NCBI GenBank assembly: GCA_030153045.1
Contig: JASLID010000099.1
Coordinates: 1-45,723, forward strand
DNA: 45,723 nt
Direction of reading: 5' to 3'
Source: Flavobacterium sp.
Lineage (GTDB): Bacteria > Bacteroidota > Bacteroidia > Flavobacteriales > Flavobacteriaceae
Shown here: positions 18,179 to 24,376 of the stretch, piece by piece
Numbering within the stretch: the stretch's first letter is position 1
Layout: each line of letters begins with the position of its first letter
Translations under genes and position numbers: made by a program
Notes under the pieces: generated by a model
Seen by the model: only the letters and a program-made list of their open reading frames with translations
Told to the model about the DNA's origin: nothing
Databases searched by the model: none

Positions 18179-18832
18179 ATTTCCAAAGATACTACTTCCT
18201 ATTCGAACCATTGTACTTCCGCACTCAATTGCGAGTTGATAATCGCTGCTCATACCCATGGATAATATGGATAATTGACAATTGACGATGGGTTGTGATT
18301 TTGTTTTATCGAAAATAGATCTTAAATAAGTGAATTCTTTTTTGATTTGATTTTGGTCTTCTGTAAATGTTGCCATGCCCATTAAACCGACTATTCTAAT
18401 GTTTTCCAAAGATTTGAATTCGTCAGATTGTAATAAACCGTTCAATTCGTTTTCATCTAATCCAAATTTGGTTTCTTCTTCGGCAATATACATTTGAAGC
18501 AAACAGTCAATGACACGATCGTATTTTTGAGCTTGTTTGTTAATTTCAAGTAGTAATTTCAGACTGTCCACACCATGAATTAAAGTCACATATTCGGCCA
18601 TGTATTTGACTTTGTTCGTTTGAACATGACCAATCATGTGCCATTCGATGTTTTTTGGCATTTGTTCCCACTTTTCGGTCATTTCTTGGATTTTGTTTTC
18701 TCCAAAAATGTGCTGACCGGCTTCATAAGCTTCCATTAAATCACTAACAGGTTTGGTTTTTGAAACCGCTACTAAAGTGACGTGTGGTGGAAGAGTGGAT
18801 TTTATATGTTCGAGGTTTTGTTGGATTGACAT
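18164..18832 (-). CDS. YggS/PLPHP family pyridoxal phosphate homeostasis protein
   Basis: A 222-residue PLP-binding TIM-barrel protein of the YggS family, involved in vitamin B6 and amino-acid homeostasis. It binds PLP but has no known catalytic activity. The PLP lysine is Lys25 in LVAVSKTKPV. Other conserved blocks are FGENKIQEM, EWHMIGHVQTNKVKY, and the C-terminal LSMGMSSDYQLAIECGSTMVRIGSSIFG with the phosphate-binding region. The codons just before LSMGM (QPIVNCQLSI) are written in a TTGACAATTGAC repeat that resembles nearby intergenic repeats. Confidence 0.95.
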   Translation of the reverse strand: MSIQQNLEHIKSTLPPHVTLVAVSKTKPVSDLMEAYEAGQHIFGENKIQEMTEKWEQMPKNIEWHMIGHVQTNKVKYMAEYVTLIHGVDSLKLLLEINKQAQKYDRVIDCLLQMYIAEEETKFGLDENELNGLLQSDEFKSLENIRIVGLMGMATFTEDQNQIKKEFTYLRSIFDKTKSQPIVNCQLSILSMGMSSDYQLAIECGSTMVRIGSSIFGNRNIE

Positions 18833-18846
18833 TATTTTATGTTTTT

Positions 18847-18921
18847 GTCATTGCGAGGAACGAAGCAATCTCAATAATTATTAACGAACTTGCGAGAGAT
18901 TGCTTCGTTCCTCGCAATGAC
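18847..18921. repeat. REP-like palindrome with 26-bp arms
   Basis: GTCATTGCGAGGAACGAAGC then AATCTC (18847-18872) is perfectly complementary to 18896-18921, with a 23-base loop. It lies between the YggS start and the stop codon of the DUF1015 gene (18928). Its sequence is related to the inverted repeat at 42590-43022; both fit GTCATTSCGASGAASGARGS followed by AATCTC. Similar palindromes are dispersed in many Bacteroidetes genomes, as far as I recall. Confidence 0.85.
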
Positions 18922-18927
18922 GTTGAA

Positions 18928-20160
18928 TTACAATTCATAAACCACCAAACCACTTCTAAATTTAGGTTCGATATACGTGCTTTTTGGAGGCATGATTAAA
19001 TTGTTGTCTGCAAGTAATTTTATTTCATTAATGTCAGACGGATAAAGCATAAAGCCTACTTTAAATTCTTCGTCATCAATTAATTCTTTCATATGTAAAA
19101 TCGATTGTTTGCCAGGTAAATAATCAATGCGTTCGTCGTTGCGTAAATCTTCTAAACCTAAAATGGGGTGTAATACAGTATCGTACAAAATTTGGGCATC
19201 AAGGTTTTTTAAAATTTGATTTTTGTCATTGTTATTGAAATTGTCATTTTTTTTGTATTCTAAAGCATAGAATTTTCCATCCAAATACATTCCAAATTCA
19301 TATTTGTTTTGTGGTTGCCACAATTCTAATTCTTTGGTTTTAATTACAAAATTATGGGATAATAGCTTTATAAAATCTTCTTTACTGTATCCGTTTAAAT
19401 CGCGAACCACACGATTGAATTCATAAATTTTCACATTGCTTTCTGCAATTAAAAAACTCATAAAATAATTTAGTTTTGGGTTGCCTAAATGTTTGTCTTC
19501 CTGATATAGTAATTCGGCAGAAGCGGAACGATGATGACCATCGGCTATATATAAGTTTGGAATGTTCTCGAAATGTTCGACCAGTAAATTGATTTCGGTT
19601 TGAGTGTCAATTTTCCAAAGAGTATGCTTTTCTTTATTGGTGGTTGAAAACTCGTAAATTGGTTTTTTTTTCTTGTGTATGCTAATAAACGTGTTGATTT
19701 CGATACTGTCAGGATAGGTAATCAACACAGGTTCGGTATTAAAACCGGTTTGATGCAAGTAATCTTTAAACAATTCTACTCGATACTGAAGTGTATCTTC
19801 ATGTTTTTTAATGACATCATTTTGATAATCTTCAATTGAAGTACCTGCAATAATTCCTGTAAACGTATTGGTTTTACTTTGAATTTCATACAGGTAAAAA
19901 ACGGGTTCTTCTTCCTGAACCAATATCTTGTCGTTCTTAAAGTCGTTATACTTTGAAGTTACAGCTTTAAAACGCTTGTCGCTGGTAATGCGTTGCAAAT
20001 GAGCATAGGCAGGATTTACCACATGCAAGAATGAATACGGATTAAAATTGAGCCAAGCTGCTAATTCCGCCGGACTATAATCGTCGTATGTTCTGCAGGT
20101 AACCAATGCTACTTTATCAGATGCGGGACGAACTGCTTTAAAAGGAATTATTTTGGCCAT
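18928..20160 (-). CDS. DUF1015 family protein
   Basis: The 410-residue protein belongs to the DUF1015 family (MAKIIPFKAVRPASDKVALVTCRTYDDYS is a typical N-terminus). Conserved blocks include LYIADGHHRSASAELL (about 202-217), probably ligand- or metal-binding because of the DGHHR motif, and FMLYPSDINEIKLLADN near the C-terminus. Function is not established for the family. A stretch encoding NDNFNNNDKNQ (about 304-314) is written in the same ATTG-type repeat seen in nearby intergenic DNA and may be a repeat insertion. The neighbours are YggS downstream and a 3-hydroxyacyl-CoA dehydrogenase upstream. Confidence 0.9.
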   Translation of the reverse strand: MAKIIPFKAVRPASDKVALVTCRTYDDYSPAELAAWLNFNPYSFLHVVNPAYAHLQRITSDKRFKAVTSKYNDFKNDKILVQEEEPVFYLYEIQSKTNTFTGIIAGTSIEDYQNDVIKKHEDTLQYRVELFKDYLHQTGFNTEPVLITYPDSIEINTFISIHKKKKPIYEFSTTNKEKHTLWKIDTQTEINLLVEHFENIPNLYIADGHHRSASAELLYQEDKHLGNPKLNYFMSFLIAESNVKIYEFNRVVRDLNGYSKEDFIKLLSHNFVIKTKELELWQPQNKYEFGMYLDGKFYALEYKKNDNFNNNDKNQILKNLDAQILYDTVLHPILGLEDLRNDERIDYLPGKQSILHMKELIDDEEFKVGFMLYPSDINEIKLLADNNLIMPPKSTYIEPKFRSGLVVYEL

Positions 20161-20170
20161 TAATTCAATT

Positions 20171-20240
20171 GATAATTGACAGTTGATAATTGATAATTCA
20201 GTTTAGTAAATTATCAATTATCAATTATCGATTGTTAATT
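20171..20240. repeat. AATTGATAATTG-type repeats forming a hairpin
   Basis: TTGATAATTGATAATT (20183-20198) is perfectly complementary to AATTATCAATTATCAA (20209-20224) with a 10-base loop; partial complementarity extends outward. The unit TGATAAT is reiterated. The hairpin lies in the 78-base gap between the dehydrogenase stop and the DUF1015 start, within a co-directional gene run. With no T-run it is not an obvious terminator. Confidence 0.75.
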
Positions 20241-21126
20241 ATGCAAATTGTTTAGAAACTTTTTCTGCTTTTTTGCTTTCAACATAATCGTAGAAACCTT
20301 CACCAGATTTCACGCCTAATTTTCCTGCCATTACCATGTTTACCAATAACGGACACGGTGCGTATTTAGGGTTTTTGAAACCGTCATACATTACGTTTAA
20401 AATAGATAAACATACATCAAGTCCAATGAAATCGGCTAATTGTAATGGTCCCATTGGGTGCGCCATTCCTAATTTCATTACTGTATCAATTTCGGTTACA
20501 CCAGCCACACCATTGTATAATGTTTCGATTGATTCGTTAATCATTGGCATAAGGATTCTGTTGGCTACAAAACCGGGATAATCATTAACTTCCGTTGGAG
20601 TTTTACCTAATTTTACAGATAAATCCATGATGATTTTAGTCACTTCATCGGTAGTGTTATATCCACGGATGATTTCCACTAATTTCATGATTGGCACCGG
20701 ATTCATAAAGTGCATTCCAATAACTCTTTCTGGATGAACTACCTGAGCCGCAATTTGCGTAATAGAAATCGAAGAAGTATTTGAGGCTAAAATCACATTG
20801 TGATCGCAAACATCGCTCAATTGTTTGAAGATGTTCATTTTCAAACCTACGTTTTCAGTAGCAGCTTCCACTACTAAATCACAACCTACAACACCATCTT
20901 TGATGTCTGTGTAAGTGATAATATTTCCAATAGTTTTGTGTTTGTCGTCTTCAGAAATGGTTCCTTTTGCCACCATACGGTCCAAGTTTGAAGCGATAGT
21001 TGCCATTCCTTTTTCCAAAGATTTCTCTGAAATATCAATTAATTTTACTGTAAATCCTGATTGTGCAAAGGTGTGGGCAATTCCGTTACCCATAGTTCCT
21101 GCTCCAATTACTGCAATGTGTTTCAT
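20239..21126 (-). CDS. 3-hydroxybutyryl/3-hydroxyacyl-CoA dehydrogenase
   Basis: This 295-residue NAD(P)-dependent enzyme interconverts 3-hydroxyacyl-CoA and 3-ketoacyl-CoA. The Rossmann motif GAGTMGNGIA (8-17) is followed by the acidic Asp of VKLIDISE (36, NAD-type). The catalytic region is ASNTSSISIT and GMHFMNPVPIMKLVEIIRG (His-Glu pair). The C-terminal helical domain contains PGFVANRILMPMINE and GPLQLADFIGLD. The length is that of the single-domain Hbd/PaaH type, not the multifunctional FadB type. It follows the small lipoprotein gene by 9 bases. The physiological direction is not readable. Confidence 0.93.
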   Translation of the reverse strand: MKHIAVIGAGTMGNGIAHTFAQSGFTVKLIDISEKSLEKGMATIASNLDRMVAKGTISEDDKHKTIGNIITYTDIKDGVVGCDLVVEAATENVGLKMNIFKQLSDVCDHNVILASNTSSISITQIAAQVVHPERVIGMHFMNPVPIMKLVEIIRGYNTTDEVTKIIMDLSVKLGKTPTEVNDYPGFVANRILMPMINESIETLYNGVAGVTEIDTVMKLGMAHPMGPLQLADFIGLDVCLSILNVMYDGFKNPKYAPCPLLVNMVMAGKLGVKSGEGFYDYVESKKAEKVSKQFA

Positions 21127-21135
21127 TATTATTAT

Positions 21136-21465
21136 TTAATTGTGTTTTATTTTTTTAATTACTCTTCCTTTTTTAAAATAGATGTCTATTTTTTTCGTTC
21201 CGTCTAGATTGAATTGTTCCCAATGTCCTTCAGGAGTTCCGTTTTTTAAAGTGAAACTTCCTTTTACTTTACCGTTTTCATGGTAATACTGATTTTTGCC
21301 ATTATATAAATCACCAATATGTTCTTCACAATCACCATAGTGATAAAAGCCATTCTCTTCTTGGATGTTTTCGTTTAAAACAATTTCGTCGATATCTTTT
21401 GTTCGCTTTTCTGAGCATGAAATCAAGAAAAAAATACCAATTAAGATTGTTAGTTTTTTTATCAT
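21136..21465 (-). CDS. Small lipoprotein with MORN/YwqK-like repeats
   Basis: The 109-residue protein begins with a lipoprotein signal peptide (MIKKLTILIGIFFLISCSE; lipobox LISC, lipidated Cys17). The body contains GKNQYYHENGKVKGSFTLKN and GHWEQFNLDGTKKIDIYFKK, which are two YwqK/MORN-like hairpin repeats (Y-x-x-N-G-x-x-x-x). A surface or periplasmic binding role is possible but unproven. It lies 3 bases after the Gfo/Idh stop codon and 9 before the dehydrogenase start, firmly inside an operon. Confidence 0.75.
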   Translation of the reverse strand: MIKKLTILIGIFFLISCSEKRTKDIDEIVLNENIQEENGFYHYGDCEEHIGDLYNGKNQYYHENGKVKGSFTLKNGTPEGHWEQFNLDGTKKIDIYFKKGRVIKKIKHN

Positions 21466-21468
21466 GGA

Positions 21469-22434
21469 TTATTTCTTCATTGAATCAATGATCTGGTATG
21501 CCACTCGTAATGCTTCTGTAGCTTGTTCCAAAGTCACTACTGGAGTAGTATTGGTATTGATAGCGTCAGCAAAAGATTCTAATTCGTCTAAAATAGCATT
21601 ATTCGGTTCAACGGAAGGGTTATCGTAGTAAATTTGTTTTTTGACACCTTCTGCATTTTGTAAAATCATATCAAAATCGCCTGGAATTTCCGGGGCATCT
21701 TTCATTTTAACTACTTCGCACACTTTGTCTAAATAGTCAACCGAGATGTAAGCGTCTTTTTGGAAAAAGCGTGATTTGCGCATGTTTTTCATCGAAATTC
21801 GGCTCGAAGTAATATTAGCTACACAACCGTTTTCAAACTCAATTCGAGCATTTGAAATATCAGGAGAATCACTTAAAACGGAAACACCACTGGCATTGAC
21901 ACTTTTTACTTTCGATTTTACCACGCTCAAAATCGCATCGATATCGTGAATCATTAAATCTAAAACCACGGGAACATCAGTGCCTCGTGGATTGAATTCG
22001 GCCAAACGATGGGTTTCTATAAACATTGGGTTTTCGATTTTGTCTTTTACCGCTTTAAAAGCAGGATTAAAACGTTCTACGTGACCTACTTGCCCTTTTA
22101 CGTTATACTCTTTGGATAAAGCGATAATTTCTTCGGCTTCTTCAACTGTTGTTGAAATTGGCTTTTCTATAAAAACGTGTTTGCCAGATTTAATAGCCAC
22201 TTTGGCACATTTATAGTGCGAAAGGGTAGGCGTTACTATGTCGATAACATCTACCGCATGGATTAATGTAGCAATGGTTTTGAAATGGGTATAGCCGTAT
22301 TCGGCAGCAATTTTTTCGGCATATTCCTGATTTTCATCATAAAAACCTACCAGTTCATATTTTTCAGATTGGTTGAGTAATCGTAAATGTATTTTTCCAA
22401 GATGACCAGCACCTAACACGCCAATTTTTAACAT
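21469..22434 (-). CDS. Gfo/Idh/MocA family NAD(P)-dependent oxidoreductase
   Basis: I start at the ATG at 22434 (MLKIGVLGAGHLGKIHL), not an upstream in-frame ATG at 22485, because the extra 17 residues precede the Rossmann strand and overlap a TATTTTTG promoter box; this gives 321 residues. GAGHLG forms the dinucleotide loop, and KHVFIEKPIS (about 88-97) is the EKP signature of the family. VLDLMIHDIDAIL supplies the substrate-site His/Asp. The substrate, usually a sugar or inositol derivative, cannot be inferred. It heads the long minus-strand run. Confidence 0.88.
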   Translation of the reverse strand: MLKIGVLGAGHLGKIHLRLLNQSEKYELVGFYDENQEYAEKIAAEYGYTHFKTIATLIHAVDVIDIVTPTLSHYKCAKVAIKSGKHVFIEKPISTTVEEAEEIIALSKEYNVKGQVGHVERFNPAFKAVKDKIENPMFIETHRLAEFNPRGTDVPVVLDLMIHDIDAILSVVKSKVKSVNASGVSVLSDSPDISNARIEFENGCVANITSSRISMKNMRKSRFFQKDAYISVDYLDKVCEVVKMKDAPEIPGDFDMILQNAEGVKKQIYYDNPSVEPNNAILDELESFADAINTNTTPVVTLEQATEALRVAYQIIDSMKK

Positions 22435-22450
22435 AGAAATGTATTTTAAA

Positions 22451-22458
22451 CAAAAATA
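22451..22458 (-). promoter_or_regulatory. Candidate -7 box for the Gfo/Idh-headed operon
   Basis: Minus-strand TATTTTTG matches TAnnTTTG and lies 16 bases ahead of the 22434 start. The nearest -33 candidate has a 24-base spacer, so support is moderate. Confidence 0.4.
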
Positions 22459-22525
22459 GGAATTAATTGATAATTGCTTCGTCAATTCGTAAAAAAATGC
22501 TTGTATTATAATTGAAAATTGCCAA

Positions 22526-22556
22526 TTTGTTTTCTAATTTTACAGAAATAAATTCG
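22526..22556 (+). promoter_or_regulatory. Promoter for pcm with almost no leader
   Basis: TTTG (22526-22529), 19 bases and TAAATTCG (22549-22556) form a good Bacteroidetes promoter, with C replacing the third T of TTTG. The box ends 8 bases before the GTG start codon, leaving a predicted leader of only a few bases. Confidence 0.6.
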
Positions 22557-22564
22557 CCAAAATT

Positions 22565-23206
22565 GTGAAAGATACAGCCAAACATCAAGGACTTAGAAAT
22601 CAGTTAGTAAAGGTTCTTCAATTAAAAGGGATTGGAGACAAAAATGTATTGGATGCCATTAGTAAAATTCCAAGACATTTGTTTTTGAATTCAAGTTTTG
22701 AAGATTTTGCGTATCAGGACAAACCCTTTCCTATTGGTGCTGGACAAACAATTTCACAACCTTACACTGTTGCTTTTCAAACCGAATTGTTGAAGGTTAA
22801 AAAAGACGACAAAGTATTGGAGATAGGAACCGGTTCGGGTTACCAAACTGCAGTTTTGTGTACATTGGGCGCTAAAGTTTATTCTGTTGAAAGACAAAAT
22901 GAACTGTTTAAATCCACTTCTTTATTATTACCAAAATTAGGTATCCGCCCAAAGCATTTGGTTTTTGGAGACGGTTATAAAGGATTGCCTAACCATGCGC
23001 CTTTTGACAGTATTATTGTCACTGCTGGTGCTCCTTATATTCCTCAACCTTTGATGGCGCAGTTAAAAATTGGAGGTAGGCTTGTTATTCCTGTGGGAGA
23101 AGACATTCAAATTATGACGCTTTTAATCCGAAAATCAGAAAGTCAATTTGAGAAACACGAATTTGGTGATTTTAGATTTGTACCGTTATTGGAGGATAAA
23201 AATTAG
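22565..23206 (+). CDS. pcm: Protein-L-isoaspartate O-methyltransferase
   Basis: It repairs isoaspartyl residues in damaged proteins, using S-adenosylmethionine. The 213 residues fit. The family start region KHQGLRNQLVKVL is followed by IPRHLFLN, GQTISQPYTVAFQTELL (the PCMT motif) and the SAM-binding VLEIGTGSGYQTAVL (about 82-96). The only start compatible with the conserved N-terminus is GTG at 22565; no in-frame ATG occurs in the first 70 codons. It is convergent with smpB, with two bases between stop codons. Confidence 0.94.
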   Translation: MKDTAKHQGLRNQLVKVLQLKGIGDKNVLDAISKIPRHLFLNSSFEDFAYQDKPFPIGAGQTISQPYTVAFQTELLKVKKDDKVLEIGTGSGYQTAVLCTLGAKVYSVERQNELFKSTSLLLPKLGIRPKHLVFGDGYKGLPNHAPFDSIIVTAGAPYIPQPLMAQLKIGGRLVIPVGEDIQIMTLLIRKSESQFEKHEFGDFRFVPLLEDKN

Positions 23207-23208
23207 AA

Positions 23209-23661
23209 TTAAAATTCTTTTTTAATACGGTCTAAATCACGTTTGTTGTCACGGTCTTTAATGGTTTCTCGTTTGTCGTAGTTTTTCTTTCCTTTACAAA
23301 GTGCGATGTCTAACTTGGCCATTCCTTTTTCGTTGGTAAACAACCGTAAAGGAATAATGGTTAAACCTTTGTTTTGTACATCTTTTAAAAGACCTTTCAA
23401 CTCACGTTTGTTTAGTAACAGTTTACGTTCACTTTTGGCTCTGTGATTGAATTGGTTCCCATAAAGGTATTCTTCAATGGTTGAGTTGATTACAAAAAGT
23501 TCAGTTCCGTGAAATTCACAAAAACTTTCGGCGATTCCTGCTTTACCTAATCGGATAGATTTGATTTCGGTACCAGTTAAAACAATACCAGCCGTATACC
23601 GATCGATGATCTCATATTCGAACTTGGCTCTTTTATTAAGTATGTTGACTGTTTTTAGCAT
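23209..23661 (-). CDS. smpB: SsrA-binding protein SmpB
   Basis: SmpB binds tmRNA and delivers it to stalled ribosomes for trans-translation. The 150 residues are normal. The conserved N-terminus (NILNKRAKFEYEIIDRYTAG), GTEIKSIR, the FVINSTIEEY segment, the basic RKLLLNKRE patch and the DKRETIKDRDNKRD tail, which mimics the mRNA path helix, are all present. The promoter at 23669-23700 places the transcription start within a few bases of the ATG. Confidence 0.97.
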   Translation of the reverse strand: MLKTVNILNKRAKFEYEIIDRYTAGIVLTGTEIKSIRLGKAGIAESFCEFHGTELFVINSTIEEYLYGNQFNHRAKSERKLLLNKRELKGLLKDVQNKGLTIIPLRLFTNEKGMAKLDIALCKGKKNYDKRETIKDRDNKRDLDRIKKEF

Positions 23662-23668
23662 AGGTTTG

Positions 23669-23700
23669 CAAATGTAATAACAAAATGATGAAGTGCAAAA
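23669..23700 (-). promoter_or_regulatory. Promoter for smpB, nearly leaderless
   Basis: On the minus strand TTTTG (23700-23696), 19 bases and TACATTTG (23676-23669) match the Bacteroidetes consensus. Only 7 bases separate the box from the ATG at 23661, so the mRNA leader should be about 0-3 bases. Confidence 0.7.
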
Positions 23701-23732
23701 CGAAAATTGTATGCAAGACGTTAGTTTATGGC

Positions 23733-24287
23733 TTAATTAATTTTATAACATAGCATTATACCGCCTCGATATGGTAACCATTCACCACTTTTATTATATT
23801 TTTTAGCATTTTCATAACGGATATTTGAATCTAAATAATATCCTTTGTAGAATCCTTGCTGATTGCCTCCGCCTATAAATATGTCAAGAGCCAGTTTTTC
23901 TGAAATTTCTCTTTGATAACCTACCGTTGCTCCAATAAAATAATTGTATCCTTTTTGATAGTAGTTGGTGTTGGCATAATTCCATTTTTGAAATTTATAT
24001 GTGCTTCCTCCTATGTGAGCTCCTGCGTAAAATCCATTTGAATTTTCTTTGAAATGATATCTTATTTCAGGTGTAATGGTTAAAAATTGAAAAGGTGCAT
24101 TGTGTATAGATTTCCAAAATGAGGCAGTAACATCTGCTTGGAAGGTTAATTTGTTTGCTATTCGCGTTTCTATGCCAATATTAGGTATTAAAACAAATGA
24201 AGTTACCATGTTTGATTTAACATAAGTCTGACTGTAACCTGTCTTAAAAACAAATAGAAACAAAATAAAGAAATACCTTCTCGTCAT
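23733..24287 (-). CDS. DUF3575 family outer-membrane-like protein
   Basis: Starting at the ATG at 24287 (MTRRYFFILFLFVFKTGYSQ) gives a compact signal peptide and 184 residues; an in-frame ATG at 24308 adds seven residues and would overlap a TACTTTTG box at 24306-24313. The mature part shows KSNMVTSFVLIPNIGIETRI, the N-terminal pattern of DUF3575. It then alternates aromatic/hydrophobic strands (FNGGAHIG-like NGFYAGAHIGG, GATVGYQREIS, LALDIFIGGG), consistent with an 8-stranded beta-barrel or lipocalin-like outer membrane protein. Function unknown. The gene stands alone between smpB and the TonB-dependent receptor. Confidence 0.75.
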   Translation of the reverse strand: MTRRYFFILFLFVFKTGYSQTYVKSNMVTSFVLIPNIGIETRIANKLTFQADVTASFWKSIHNAPFQFLTITPEIRYHFKENSNGFYAGAHIGGSTYKFQKWNYANTNYYQKGYNYFIGATVGYQREISEKLALDIFIGGGNQQGFYKGYYLDSNIRYENAKKYNKSGEWLPYRGGIMLCYKIN

Positions 24288-24316
24288 TAAGAATTGATTT
24301 TGCTTCAAAAGTAGTC

Positions 24317-24352
24317 AAAAAAAATGCGTAGTATTTTGTACTACGCATTTTT
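24317..24352 (-). terminator. Terminator after the TonB-dependent receptor gene
   Basis: AAATGCGTAGTA (24322-24333) is complementary to TACTACGCATTT (24338-24349), with A-runs and T-runs on the two sides. It is placed 25 bases downstream of the receptor stop codon on the minus strand. Confidence 0.85.
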
Positions 24353-24376
24353 AAATTTAAAGAATCTTTTAAAAGC

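Noticed and set aside
17663..20240. Possible CRISPR array, because of many short reiterated sequences
   Set aside because: The units are 6-8 bases, irregular and low-complexity, with no constant-length repeat/spacer structure and no cas genes.
23204..23226. Hairpin AGAATT/AATTCT plus T-run between pcm and smpB as a terminator
   Set aside because: The stem is only 6 AT-rich base pairs with a 2-base loop, which is too weak to call.
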